Shown here: positions 50,817 through 59,170 of the stretch, in pieces
Numbering within the stretch: the stretch's first letter is position 1
Layout: each line of letters opens with the position of its first letter
DNA from: Clostridia bacterium
GTDB taxonomy: Bacteria; Bacillota; Clostridia; Christensenellales; Aristaeellaceae
Assembly: GCA_017524725.1 (NCBI GenBank)
Contig: JAFXUZ010000021.1
Span: 1-61,824 of the forward strand
DNA: 61,824 nt
Direction: 5' to 3'
Position numbers and translations under genes: made by a program
Notes under the pieces: generated by a model
What the model saw: the letters and a program-made list of their open reading frames with translations, nothing else
What the model was told of the DNA's origin: nothing
Database searches by the model: none

Positions 50817-51517
50817 GCCTGCACCCCCTCATGTCCGTAGATCTCGCGATAGCGGTCCGCCATGGAAACGCCCTTTGCGTTCCGCATATCTTCAACATCG
50901 CATTCATCGGCCTTCCGACCGTTTTTGATAAAGACCGCCCTGTCGGCAATGGCTTCCATCTCCTCCACCAGGTGGCTGGAAAGGAGCAGCACCTTGTTTT
51001 CGGCCGCGTGCTCCAGGATGCTCTCCCTGATCTCGTCACGGGCCAGCAGGTCGATGCCGTTGAAGGGCTCGTCCAGCATATAGACCTCAGAATCCCGGGC
51101 CAGGGTCACGGCGATCTTCAGTTTGGCCATCATGCCCGAGGAAAGGGTCCGGATCCTCATCTCTTCCGTCAGTTCCATCCGCTTGATGAGTCCTTTATAA
51201 TCGTCATATGAAAAATCCTCAAAGAAATCCCGGTAATACCTTCCCACGTCCTTTACCGTCATCCAGGAGTAAAAATACGGCTCTGTGGACATATAGGCGA
51301 TATGCTTCCGGCTTTCGATGCCCACCGGGCTGCCCTTAAACAACACCGCGCCTTCCGTCGGTTTGATCAGGCCTGCGGCCATCTTCATCCACGTGGTCTT
51401 CCCGGAGCCGTTGGGGCCCAGCATCGCATATACATGCCCCGGCTCGAGTACCAGCGACAGCTGTTCCACCGCCACCTTGGAGCCGAATTTTTTTGTAACG
51501 GACCTGCTTTCAAGCAT
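50813..51517 (-). CDS. ABC transporter ATPase
   Basis: This 234-residue ATPase has Walker A LGPNGSGKTTWMKMAAG near residues 33-49, signature TLSSGMMAKLKIAVTLARD near 127-145, Walker B EVYMLDEPFNGIDL near 148-161 and the H-loop LLSSHLVEEME. The signature LSSGM instead of LSGGQ is common in YtrB-like ATPases. ATG 51517 is favoured because GGAGG lies 9 nt upstream; ATG 51523 would leave only 3 nt. It overlaps the gntR-type gene by 8 bp. Confidence 0.92.
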   Translation of the reverse strand: MLESRSVTKKFGSKVAVEQLSLVLEPGHVYAMLGPNGSGKTTWMKMAAGLIKPTEGAVLFKGSPVGIESRKHIAYMSTEPYFYSWMTVKDVGRYYRDFFEDFSYDDYKGLIKRMELTEEMRIRTLSSGMMAKLKIAVTLARDSEVYMLDEPFNGIDLLARDEIRESILEHAAENKVLLLSSHLVEEMEAIADRAVFIKNGRKADECDVEDMRNAKGVSMADRYREIYGHEGVQA

Positions 51518-51875
51518 GATCATTTTCCTCCTCGTTTCGAATCATTTCCGCGGCCTCTGCCGGTGCGATACCCAGGCGGGACATCCTTCCCAGGAATTCC
51601 CTGACAGCTTCCCCTGCCATCTCCGCCCGCAGGGCCGCGATCCTCTCCCCGTCCTCGGTAACAAAGGTGCCCAGGCCCCGCCGTGTCTCACACAGTCCTT
51701 CCTTTTCCAGTTCCTGATAGACCCGGGCCGCCGTGTTGGGATTGATGCCGTATATCAGTGCCAGATCCCTTCCCCCGGGAAGCTTGGACCCGGGGGGCTT
51801 GTCCCCGGTCACGATATCTGTCCTGATATCTCCCATCACCTGCAGCCAGATCGGGCGGTTGGGATCGAATTTCAT
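51510..51875 (-). CDS. GntR-family regulator (YtrA-like)
   Basis: This 121-residue protein has a winged helix at residues about 5-70 (PIWLQVMGDIRTDIVTGDKPPGSKLPGGRDLALIYGINPNTAARVYQELEKEGL, here only by position) with the YtrA subfamily pattern, followed by a short dimerisation tail (75-121). It should repress its own operon, releasing it on an envelope-stress signal. ATG 51875 has a perfect AGGAGGT site; a longer frame to 51932 crosses the operator. The matching operator is listed at 51896-51923. Confidence 0.9.
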   Translation of the reverse strand: MKFDPNRPIWLQVMGDIRTDIVTGDKPPGSKLPGGRDLALIYGINPNTAARVYQELEKEGLCETRRGLGTFVTEDGERIAALRAEMAGEAVREFLGRMSRLGIAPAEAAEMIRNEEENDHA

Positions 51876-51895
51876 GGGGTGACCTCCTAAATGAA

Positions 51896-51923
51896 TTAGT
51901 GCACTATGGTCATAATACACTAA
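51896..51923. promoter_or_regulatory. GntR-type operator (inverted repeat)
   Basis: TTAGTGCACTAT (51896-51907) and ATAATACACTAA (51912-51923) are inverted repeats matching at 10 of 12 positions, four bases apart. They cover the -10 box and start point of the promoter, the classical autorepression arrangement. Confidence 0.8.
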
Positions 51924-51940
51924 TATACTCATTCTGTCAA
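51912..51940 (-). promoter_or_regulatory. Promoter of the gntR-ABC operon
   Basis: On the minus strand perfect TTGACA (51935-51940), a 17-bp spacer and TATTAT (51912-51917), overlapped by the operator. Confidence 0.85.
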
Positions 51941-52003
51941 GTCCTTTATATATTTTTTCTTTTCAGGGCTGCCCGGTCTTTTCTGACAAAAGGATCCTGT
52001 TTG

Positions 52004-52033
52004 TTGATACTGCCGCCCTTCATATGTTAAAAT
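52004..52033 (+). promoter_or_regulatory. Promoter of the AAA ATPase gene
   Basis: TTGATA (52004-52009), an 18-bp spacer and TAAAAT (52028-52033) lie 89 bp before the ATG. Confidence 0.65.
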
Positions 52034-52122
52034 CACATAGATCCTTTTTTGTAATCGCAGTTTCCTCAAAAGGAACAGACACGAAAGGAAACGCATCCCT
52101 TTAAAAATGGAAGGTGAATACC

Positions 52123-52848
52123 ATGCCGGATCCATTTCCGCAGGTGCGGGGCCTCAGCATTAACTGGAACATGATCGACCGGGCCAGCTACTTAAGGGAG
52201 ATCGACGCCCTCAGCGGCCTTGATTCCCTGGATTTTCACGTTCCCGTCACTTTTTTTGTCGGCGAAAACGGCAGCGGTAAATCCACCCTTCTTGAAGCCA
52301 TCGCGGTGGCTGCCGGTTTCAATCCCGAGGGCGGCACAAAAAACTACCGTTTTTCCACCCGGGACTCCCATTCGGAATTAGGCGGCGCCCTCCGCCTTAT
52401 CCGGGGAACGGCAGGGACCCGCTGGGGTTATTTCCTGCGCGCAGAGAGCTTCTACAACGTGGCTACCGCAGAAGAGGAATACGCCCGCCTGGGGGGCACC
52501 CCCCATCATTACCATTCCAGATCCCACGGGGAAAGCTTTCTTGCCATCGCCCAGGACAATTTCAAAGGGGGCGGACTGTATCTCCTGGACGAACCTGAAG
52601 CCGCTCTCTCCCCCAGGCGGCAGCTGACATTGATGCTGGAGATCGTCCGCTGCGCAAAGGAAAACGCCCAGTTCATTATCGTTACCCACTCCCCCATCCT
52701 TCTGGCCATTCCGGAGGCGGAGATCCTGTCCTTCGACGACGGATCGATCCACACCGTCGATTATGAGGATACCGACAGTTTCATCGTCACCGAAATGTTC
52801 ATACGGGACCGAAAACGTGTACTGAAGCACCTGCTGGAAGACGAATGA
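52123..52848 (+). CDS. Small AAA/ABC-type ATPase of unknown function
   Basis: This 241-residue protein has Walker A VGENGSGKSTLLEAIAVAAG near 46-65, an ABC-like signature SHGESFLAIAQD near 136-147, Walker B GLYLLDEPEAALSPRRQ near 155-171 and the switch HSP in FIIVTHSPILLA. It therefore belongs to the OLD/RecF-like P-loop group (AAA_15/AAA_21), not to transporters. The upstream ATG 52123 has a GGAAGG site. It is monocistronic. No nuclease or toxin partner adjoins it, so a defence role is unsupported. Confidence 0.85.
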   Translation: MPDPFPQVRGLSINWNMIDRASYLREIDALSGLDSLDFHVPVTFFVGENGSGKSTLLEAIAVAAGFNPEGGTKNYRFSTRDSHSELGGALRLIRGTAGTRWGYFLRAESFYNVATAEEEYARLGGTPHHYHSRSHGESFLAIAQDNFKGGGLYLLDEPEAALSPRRQLTLMLEIVRCAKENAQFIIVTHSPILLAIPEAEILSFDDGSIHTVDYEDTDSFIVTEMFIRDRKRVLKHLLEDE

Positions 52849-52856
52849 TCGAAAAA

Positions 52857-52888
52857 ACGCCGGCCACCCAAAGTGACCGACGCTTTTT
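52857..52888 (+). terminator. Terminator of the AAA ATPase gene
   Basis: A CGCCGGCCAC/GTGACCGACG stem with G-U pairs and loop CCAAA is followed by CTTTTT. Confidence 0.65.
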
Positions 52889-53040
52889 GCTATTCTGTTT
52901 TTCTGATAAGAACCGTATTTGATAAAACGCGGGCTCTCATCGCATTGGTGTAGTCAGACAAAACTTTCGGTCGTACCGCTTTCACGGCCGTCCGCAGGTT
53001 TTATGTCCCTGTATCCGGACAGGATCTTTTCAGGCTCCTC

Positions 53041-54453
53041 TTACACCGGCATGGTGCCGTTTGCCTTGTTGAAAGTGGTGGGATCAGCCTTCATCTGCTG
53101 GGCTTGCCGCCACTCGAAGTACTTGCCGGCCACCTGGGGGAACAGCGCATAGGACAGCACGTCCTCGTCCTGCTGGATCCACTTGGCCGCTTCGGCACGG
53201 TATTTCTCCAGCTCAGGTTCGATATCGTCCGCGGGGCGATGGGTGATGACTTTTTCGTTTCCGATGCACTTTTTGCGCACTTCCTCATTCACGGGAGCGG
53301 GCAGGCGGCCGTATTCGCCCTTCAGCAGGCCCTTGCTCTCCTTGGTCACCATCTTATAGCGCTCACCGCCAAGAACGTTCATCACGGCCTGGGTGCCGAC
53401 GATCTGGCTGGTGGGGGTCACCAGAGGCGGATAGCCGAAATCCTTGCGGACCCGCGGCACTTCCTCCAGCACCTGGTAATACTTGTCCATGGCGTTTGCC
53501 TGCTTTAGCTGGCCGATCAGGTTGCTGAGCATGCCGCCCGGCACCTGGTACTGCAGCGCCTTGGCGTTGACGGACAGCACCTTGTCAGGATCTCGCCAGC
53601 CGTCCTTTGTAAGGCGCTCCGCCACACCGCGGAAGTGTTCCGCGATCTTCGCAAGCAGCTCCTCGTCCAGGCCGGTATCGTATTCGGTGCCCTTGAGAAC
53701 CGCCACGATGGACTCTGTAGCGGGCTGGCTGGTACCGCCGCCCAGAGGGGACAGCGCTGTATCCACCACGTCCACGCCGGCTTCAATGGCCTTCAGGACG
53801 GTCATGGCGCCGGTGCCGGCCGTGTTGTGGGTGTGAAGAACGATGGGCAGCCTTGTGTTGGCCTTCAGCTTTTTGATCAGGGAATACGCGCTGTAGGGCA
53901 GAAGAAGGCCTGCCATATCCTTGATGCAGATCAGGTCCGCGCCCATGGATTCGATCCCCTTGGCCAGCTTCACGAAATACTCCTCGGTATGCACCGGTGA
54001 GGTGGTGTAGCTCATGGCCACCTCAGCCTTTCCGCCGTAAGCCTTGGTGGCCTTGACGGCGGTTTCCATATTCCTCAGGTCGTTCAGGGCGTCGAAGGTA
54101 CGGATGATGTTGATGCCGTTCTCGATGGATTTCTTGACGAAATAGTCCACCACGTCGTCCGCATAGTGCTTATAGCCCAGAATATTCTGGCCGCGCAGAA
54201 GCATCTGCAGATCGGTGTGGGGCATTGCCTTGCGCAGAATGCGCAGCCTCTCCCAGGGATCTTCGTTCAGGAACCGCAGGCAGCTGTCGAAAGTCGCGCC
54301 GCCCCAGCATTCCAAAGAGAAGTAGCCCACCTTGTCCAGCTGTTCGCAGGCAGGGAGCATCTCGTCCAGGCGCATGCGGGTGGCCGCCTGGCTCTGGTGC
54401 GCGTCCCTGAGGATGGTATCGGTGATCTGTACCCTGTGTTTATTGTCAGCCAT
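53041..54453 (-). CDS. oadA: Oxaloacetate decarboxylase/pyruvate carboxyltransferase alpha subunit (5S-like)
   Basis: This 470-residue TIM-barrel carboxyltransferase moves a carboxyl group between oxaloacetate/pyruvate and biotin. Signatures: ITDTILRDAHQSQAATRMR at 10-28, metal ligands HTHN near 207, and LVTPTSQIVGTQAV near 345-358, followed by the PYC_OADA helical domain. The biotin domain that many OadA proteins carry at the C-terminus is absent; it is a separate gene (56113-56493). It is the last gene of a five-gene operon. It also matches the 5S subunit of transcarboxylase or pyruvate carboxylase subunit B. Confidence 0.92.
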   Translation of the reverse strand: MADNKHRVQITDTILRDAHQSQAATRMRLDEMLPACEQLDKVGYFSLECWGGATFDSCLRFLNEDPWERLRILRKAMPHTDLQMLLRGQNILGYKHYADDVVDYFVKKSIENGINIIRTFDALNDLRNMETAVKATKAYGGKAEVAMSYTTSPVHTEEYFVKLAKGIESMGADLICIKDMAGLLLPYSAYSLIKKLKANTRLPIVLHTHNTAGTGAMTVLKAIEAGVDVVDTALSPLGGGTSQPATESIVAVLKGTEYDTGLDEELLAKIAEHFRGVAERLTKDGWRDPDKVLSVNAKALQYQVPGGMLSNLIGQLKQANAMDKYYQVLEEVPRVRKDFGYPPLVTPTSQIVGTQAVMNVLGGERYKMVTKESKGLLKGEYGRLPAPVNEEVRKKCIGNEKVITHRPADDIEPELEKYRAEAAKWIQQDEDVLSYALFPQVAGKYFEWRQAQQMKADPTTFNKANGTMPV

Positions 54454-54474
54454 AACAGTTTTTCCTCCTCAAAA

Positions 54475-56010
54475 TCAGCCGAACATGCTCAGCAGCACAC
54501 CGGCCGCAATGGCGGAACCGATCACGCCGGCCACGTTGGGTCCCATGGCATGCATCAAAAGGAAATTGCCGGGGTTGGCCTTTTTGCCTTCATCATTGGA
54601 AACACGGGCCGCCATCGGAACGGCGGAAACGCCTGCCGAACCGATGAGGGGGTTGATGGTCCCCCCGGACAGCTTGTTCATCAGCTTGGCCAGCAGGACC
54701 CCGCCCGCGGTGCCGAAGCCGAAAGCGACGATACCCAGGGCGATGATCTCAAGGGTCCGGATGTTGAGGAAGGTGCCCGCGGTGGCAGTGGCGCCCACGG
54801 TGATGCCCAGGAAAATGGTCACGATGTTCATCAGTTCGTTGCTGGCGGTCTTCACCAGTCGGTCCGCCACACCGCTCTCCTTCATCAGGTTGCCGAGCAT
54901 CAGGCAGCCCACCAGGGAGGTGGCGGAAGGCAGCAGGGCCGAGACCAGGATGGTGACCACGATCGGGAACAGGATCTTTTCGGTCTTGGAGACAGGACGA
55001 AGCTGCTTCATCACGATCTCCCGTTCCTTTTTGGTGGTCAGTGCCCGCATGATCGGGGGCTGGATCACCGGCACCAGGGCCATGTAGCTGTAAGCAGCTA
55101 CCGCGATGGGGCCGAGGAGCTCAGGAGCCAGCTTTCCGGTCAGCCAGATGGCCGTGGGGCCGTCCGCGCCGCCGATGATGCCGATGGCGCCGGACTGGGC
55201 GGTGGTGAAACCCAGGAGCTTGGCGCCGAAGAAAGTCAGGAAGATGCCCAGCTGTGCCGCCGCGCCCAGGAGCAGGGACTTGGGATTGGCGATCAGGGGA
55301 CCGAAGTCCGTCATGGCGCCGACGCCTACGAAGATCAGGCAGGGATAGATGCCCAGCTTCACGCCCAGGTACAGGTAGTCCAGAAGGCCCGGGCTGACGG
55401 TCTTGACGGAAGCGCCTTCAGCAAGCACCGCGCCCCAAAGGTTGCAGGCCCGGTTCGCATTCGCCGAAACAGCCTGGATGAAATTGCCTTCGCCGCTGAG
55501 GATCACCTTGGTGACCTCAGCCAGGGTGGTGACGCTGTCGCCGCTGCCGATTACCAGGGCGCCGGTATCCGTCAGGTAAGCGCCTGTCTGGAATGCCGTG
55601 GTAATGTGCCCGATAACATCCCCGTTGGCCAGGGTCACGATCTGCGTACCCTCCCGCAGGATGTCAGCGCCGTTATAGATGACGTATCCGGCTTCGTTGA
55701 CAATGTACTCTCCCAGGTGCGCCAGGTGATTGGAATCTACAATAATGGCGTTGTTGAACAGGCTCCAGTTGGCGTGCCCGCCGGCAAACAGCTCTTCGTG
55801 GAATATCTCGCTGCCCATCAGGTTGGTCAAAAGCATGCCGAAAGCGATGGGCATCAGCAGCAGGGGTTCGAATTTTTTGACGATCGCCAGGTACAGGAGG
55901 AGACAGGACACCGCGATCATGATCAGATTCAGCGGGCTGTTCAGGATCAGCGCGAGTCCCGATTCTCCGGCCAGGCTCTTCAGCGTATCAAAGAAATTAA
56001 CGTTATCCAC
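54475..56010 (-). CDS. oadB: Na+-translocating decarboxylase beta subunit with large insertion
   Basis: The membrane subunit decarboxylates carboxybiotin and pumps Na+. The 511-residue protein contains the conserved [16 protein letters not shown] near 230-245 and [27 protein letters not shown], here about 278-304, both in the ion pathway, and about ten helices. An insertion lies between TNLMG (residue 66) and [10 protein letters not shown] (207); standard proteins have only about 20 residues there, so roughly 120 extra residues (rich in Gly, Thr, Val) face one side of the membrane. It is 21 bp upstream of oadA. Confidence 0.93.
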   Translation of the reverse strand: MDNVNFFDTLKSLAGESGLALILNSPLNLIMIAVSCLLLYLAIVKKFEPLLLMPIAFGMLLTNLMGSEIFHEELFAGGHANWSLFNNAIIVDSNHLAHLGEYIVNEAGYVIYNGADILREGTQIVTLANGDVIGHITTAFQTGAYLTDTGALVIGSGDSVTTLAEVTKVILSGEGNFIQAVSANANRACNLWGAVLAEGASVKTVSPGLLDYLYLGVKLGIYPCLIFVGVGAMTDFGPLIANPKSLLLGAAAQLGIFLTFFGAKLLGFTTAQSGAIGIIGGADGPTAIWLTGKLAPELLGPIAVAAYSYMALVPVIQPPIMRALTTKKEREIVMKQLRPVSKTEKILFPIVVTILVSALLPSATSLVGCLMLGNLMKESGVADRLVKTASNELMNIVTIFLGITVGATATAGTFLNIRTLEIIALGIVAFGFGTAGGVLLAKLMNKLSGGTINPLIGSAGVSAVPMAARVSNDEGKKANPGNFLLMHAMGPNVAGVIGSAIAAGVLLSMFG

Positions 56011-56041
56011 GTATTTCTCTCCTATTATATGCGTCGAGTTG

Positions 56042-56099
56042 GCAAAAGGAAGTTCCTTTCAGTATACGCTTGCTGGCGAGAACATGGAATTCCTTTTGC
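56042..56099 (-). promoter_or_regulatory. Stem-loop between biotin carrier and oadB genes
   Basis: GCAAAAGGAAGTTCC (56042-56056) pairs with GGAATTCCTTTTGC (56086-56099) with one bulged base, enclosing a 29-nt loop. There is no T-run. It may tune the ratio of soluble to membrane subunits or protect the upstream message. Confidence 0.5.
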
Positions 56100-56112
56100 G
56101 GGGATCCGGGGA

Positions 56113-56493
56113 TCAGTTGAGGACCACCAGCACGGCGCCGCTGTCCACAGTGGCGCCCTTGGTCACCGCGACCTGGGCCACGGTACCGTCCTTGGGGGCG
56201 TTGATCTCGTTCTCCATTTTCATGGCTTCAAGGATCAGGAGGATGTCGCCCTTCTTCACCTTCTGGCCGACGCTGACGCGGACGTCCAGCACGTTGCCGG
56301 GCATGGGGGCCTTCACCTGTTCGCCGCCGGCGACGGGAGCGGCAGCCTTGGGAGCGGCGGCTTTGGGAGCGGCCTTGGGGGCGGCGGGAGCGGCCTTAAC
56401 AGCCGGAGCGGCGGCAGGGGCGGCGGAGCTGTTCACTTCTTCAACCTCTACATCATAGCTGACACCGTTGACGGTAATGTTGAACCTGCGCAT
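56113..56493 (-). CDS. Biotin carboxyl carrier protein
   Basis: This 126-residue carrier has an N-terminal segment (MRRFNITVNGVSYDVEVEEV), an Ala/Pro/Lys-rich mobile linker (about 27-57, repeated APKAAPKAAAPK) and a C-terminal biotinyl domain with the biotinylation motif EAMKMEN near 92-98, Lys being the attachment site. It corresponds to the 1.3S subunit of transcarboxylase or MmdC. It serves both carboxyltransferases encoded in the operon, as no other carrier is present. Confidence 0.95.
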   Translation of the reverse strand: MRRFNITVNGVSYDVEVEEVNSSAAPAAAPAVKAAPAAPKAAPKAAAPKAAAPVAGGEQVKAPMPGNVLDVRVSVGQKVKKGDILLILEAMKMENEINAPKDGTVAQVAVTKGATVDSGAVLVVLN

Positions 56494-56572
56494 ATATTTG
56501 CCTTCCTTTCAGATGGAATGTTATTATTTGTCCGTCCGCGTTTCCCCTGAATGGGAAGCGCGGAATACAGCT

Positions 56573-56935
56573 TTAAAAACGGTTGAGTATCTGTTCTTCC
56601 CTGCCGGAGCGCTGCCAGGCGGGGCTGTTCTGGACCCTGCGGACACGGCGTACCACAAAGCCCGTTTCCTCGTCCTGCCATACGCAGGCAATGGCCGCGG
56701 TGATGGCCGCGATCACGGCACTGTCGTCCTCCTCTTCCCCTTCTTCTTCGACAGCAGGTTCTGAAACGGGGGGCAGAGGCGTTTTCTGCGCTTCAGGCAC
56801 CGGAGAGGGCTTGTTTCCGGTCTTCCGGGTAAAAATGGTCATCACATAGATCATGCCGATCAGGATGATCAGCCCGACAAAGACCACCACGATCCCGATG
56901 GCCGCCGTGGACAGACCGATCTGAATATTGTTCAT
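56573..56935 (-). CDS. oadG: Decarboxylase gamma subunit OadG-like
   Basis: This 120-residue protein has an N-terminal membrane helix (about 11-35, AAIGIVVVFVGLIILIGMI), an acidic-Pro linker (PVSEPAVEEEGEEEDD) and a C-terminal part with VIAAITAAIACV and VRRVRRVQN that suits OadG, which anchors the alpha subunit to OadB and binds zinc. The His/Glu-rich C-terminal zinc site of enterobacterial OadG is not obvious. It lies between the MmdA-like and biotin carrier genes. Confidence 0.85.
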   Translation of the reverse strand: MNNIQIGLSTAAIGIVVVFVGLIILIGMIYVMTIFTRKTGNKPSPVPEAQKTPLPPVSEPAVEEEGEEEDDSAVIAAITAAIACVWQDEETGFVVRRVRRVQNSPAWQRSGREEQILNRF

Positions 56936-56945
56936 GCCACCCTCC

Positions 56946-58352
56946 TTACAGCGGCAGATTGCCGTGTTTCCTGGGCAGGTTCACATCCCTCTTGGAAGAG
57001 AGGAATTCCATGGCGGCAATCAGCACTTTCCTTGTTTCCGCGGGATCGATGACATCGTCCACCAGTCCTTCTTCAGCGGCCCTTTGGGCGCTGACGGAAC
57101 GGCGGTATTCGTCCTCCAGGGCTTTGCGGTCCTCACCGGCAGTCAGCCTTTCGTCTTCAAAAGCCGCAACCGCTACTTCGGGTGTCACCGGAGCAATCAC
57201 AGCGCTCTCCCAGGCGTAAACCACGTCGGCGATCGCCTTGCCGCCCATCGCCACATACGCGGCGCCGATGGCGCTCCCCGTAATAACGCACAGCTTGGGG
57301 CAGGTAGCCTCGGCATAGGCATACAGCATCTGTGCGCCGGAGCGCATCAGCCAGCTCTGGGCCTTAACTTCCGGCACTTCCAGGCCGTCGGTATTCACCA
57401 GAGTGATTACCGGCAGCGAAAAACAGTCGCACAGACGGACAAACCGGGCGATCTTGGCGCAGGAGGCGGCGTCCAGTCTGCCCCTCTCGACGGCATGGTC
57501 CGTGGCGACAAGTCCGACGCTGTGCCCGCCCACGCTGCACAGCCAGGTGTGCGCGCGCACTCCATAATCTGCGCTCAGTTCGGTAAGCATCCCGCCGTCG
57601 GCCATCTGGGCCGCCAGGTCCTTCACATTATCGGCATCGCAGCCGGAAAGGACGCGGTTCAGGTCGTCTCCGTCTGCAAGCGGGGCGTCCTCGGCATTGC
57701 AGCCGGGCAGGATATCCAATACTCTCGCGGTCATCTCCATGGCTTCATCCGCCGACGCGGCGCAAAGGGACACCGTGCCCTGCAAGGCCATGGCGGCTGC
57801 GCCGAACAGCGCTTCCTCACTCAGGGTAATTCCCTTCCGGCTGTTCATTACCGACGCGGGATGGAGCGCCACCAGGCTGCCCTTCACCTGGATGGATACA
57901 TCACTGACCTGGGTGAACATCGCAGCGACACCGCGGCACTCCCCAAGGACCACGGTGATCATCGGACATACGCCGGAAAGCCTGGTCATCTTTGCGAAGA
58001 TCTCCGCATAGTAGGGCAGCGCGGAGGCGCCCTCGGTCACCCTGACACCGGCTGAATCGATCATCGCAACCACCGGCCCGCCGTTCATCCGTGCCATTTC
58101 CAGCAGTTTTACGATCTTGCGGCACTGGGAGGCAGTCATTGCGCCGCCGCACGACGCATGATCCTGCGCGAAGCAGTAGACCGGCCGGCCGTGCACGGTG
58201 CCGAACCCGGCGGCGCAGTTCGCATCTGTGCGCAGGGTATCGATCTCCATGAAGCTGCCGGTGTCAAAGAGCGAAGCGATCTTTTCCCTGACAGCGCCTG
58301 CTTTGGCGGCTTCAACAGCCTCCAGCAAGGTCTTATCTTCCGTTTTTCCCAT
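56946..58352 (-). CDS. mmdA: Acyl-CoA carboxyltransferase (MmdA/12S-like)
   Basis: This 468-residue crotonase-fold carboxyltransferase resembles methylmalonyl-CoA decarboxylase alpha and propionyl-CoA carboxylase beta. N-terminal CoA-binding features are KIASLFDTGSFMEIDTL and GRPVYCFAQDHASCGGAMT; the acyl-CoA carboxyl part has VVAMIDSAGVRVTEGASAL, ITVVLGECRGVAAM, and GSAIGAAYVAMGGKAIADVVYAW. It is shorter than the usual 510-520 and lacks some of the central DV/IAD helix. ATG 58352 (GGGGG 8 nt upstream) is favoured; ATG 58367 would have no ribosome site and overlap the -10. It is the first gene of the operon. Confidence 0.88.
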   Translation of the reverse strand: MGKTEDKTLLEAVEAAKAGAVREKIASLFDTGSFMEIDTLRTDANCAAGFGTVHGRPVYCFAQDHASCGGAMTASQCRKIVKLLEMARMNGGPVVAMIDSAGVRVTEGASALPYYAEIFAKMTRLSGVCPMITVVLGECRGVAAMFTQVSDVSIQVKGSLVALHPASVMNSRKGITLSEEALFGAAAMALQGTVSLCAASADEAMEMTARVLDILPGCNAEDAPLADGDDLNRVLSGCDADNVKDLAAQMADGGMLTELSADYGVRAHTWLCSVGGHSVGLVATDHAVERGRLDAASCAKIARFVRLCDCFSLPVITLVNTDGLEVPEVKAQSWLMRSGAQMLYAYAEATCPKLCVITGSAIGAAYVAMGGKAIADVVYAWESAVIAPVTPEVAVAAFEDERLTAGEDRKALEDEYRRSVSAQRAAEEGLVDDVIDPAETRKVLIAAMEFLSSKRDVNLPRKHGNLPL

Positions 58353-58372
58353 CAATGGAACCCCCATTCATT

Positions 58373-58378
58373 ATTATA
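58373..58378 (-). promoter_or_regulatory. Possible -10 box for the decarboxylase operon
   Basis: A perfect TATAAT on the minus strand, 21 bp before the mmdA start, gives a nearly leaderless short 5' end. No -35 hexamer is recognisable (A-rich at that position), so an activator may be needed. Confidence 0.4.
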
Positions 58379-58549
58379 GCGCACCGGGAAACAGGTTTTT
58401 TTGGCTTGACAAGCAAACCCCTTGTAACCCAAGTTCCCTTATACGACGGCTTTCCCTTTTTTCCTGCAGCGGATTCCGGTTTTTTTATTCTCTTTTTTTG
58501 CTGTTTTCATGCCATTTTCATCTTTTTTTACATCAAGGATTATCATCCC

Positions 58550-58578
58550 TTGCGGCAGGCCGTTTTAAAGCGTATACT
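58550..58578 (+). promoter_or_regulatory. Promoter of rpiB
   Basis: TTGCGG (58550-58555), a 17-bp spacer and TATACT (58573-58578) lie 44 bp before the ATG. Confidence 0.65.
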
Positions 58579-58621
58579 TCAGTTTAAGGAATAATTTATT
58601 TGATCACAGGAGGAACATCCT

Positions 58622-59080
58622 ATGAAGATCGCGATCGCCTGCGACCCCGCGGGAAAGGTACTTGCGGAGGCCATGAAAGAGGTCTGTGCCCAGCTTGGCC
58701 ATGAAACCGTATACCTTGGCATCAATGACGGTGACACCTGCCGTGACTACCCTGTATACGGGGTCCGCGCTGCAAAAGCCGTAGCGGATGGAAAATGCGA
58801 TATGGGCATCATTCTTTGCGGCACAGGGGTCGGCATTTCCATGGCCGCCAACAAGGTGCCCGGGATCAGGTGCTGCTGCTGTTCCGACGTCTACTCCGCA
58901 AAGCTCTCAAGGGAGCATAACGACGCCAACATTCTGTCCATGGGCGGCCGTGTCGTAGCCCCGGAAGCAGCCGCTCTGATCGCCCGCACCTTCCTTGAGA
59001 CGCCGTTTTCCGGCGTGGACCGACATGCCGCCCGCATCCGTATGCTCTCCGACATCGAGCAGGGCAAGGCTTTGGAATGA
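58622..59080 (+). CDS. rpiB: Ribose-5-phosphate isomerase B
   Basis: Interconverts ribose-5-P and ribulose-5-P. The 152-residue protein shows the RpiB/LacAB pattern: KIAIACDPAGKVLAEAMKE at 2-20, DYPVYG near 42, ILCGTGVGISMAANKVPGIR near 65-84 with the catalytic Cys and the anion loop, SREHNDANILSMGGRVV near 99-115. Galactose-6-P isomerase subunits look similar but come as pairs. AGGAGG precedes the ATG by 8 nt. It is monocistronic. Confidence 0.92.
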   Translation: MKIAIACDPAGKVLAEAMKEVCAQLGHETVYLGINDGDTCRDYPVYGVRAAKAVADGKCDMGIILCGTGVGISMAANKVPGIRCCCCSDVYSAKLSREHNDANILSMGGRVVAPEAAALIARTFLETPFSGVDRHAARIRMLSDIEQGKALE

Positions 59081-59112
59081 CTTTTCCCCCTTTTGCAACC
59101 CCGGGAACGAAA

Positions 59113-59154
59113 AAACACGCTGCAAGCCTTTTTAAGAGCCTGCAGCGTGTTTTT
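59113..59154. terminator. Bidirectional terminator between rpiB and rplA
   Basis: AAACACGCTGCA and TGCAGCGTGTTT (59113-59124 with 59141-59152) form a 12-bp stem ending in TTTTT on the plus side and preceded by AAAAA, hence T-rich on the minus side. Confidence 0.88.
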
Positions 59155-59170
59155 ATATATATCCTGCCGA

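Noticed and set aside
52123..52848. Defence-type OLD/AAA ATPase with partner nuclease
   Set aside because: It is monocistronic with its own promoter and terminator, and no nuclease, toxin or reverse transcriptase lies beside it.
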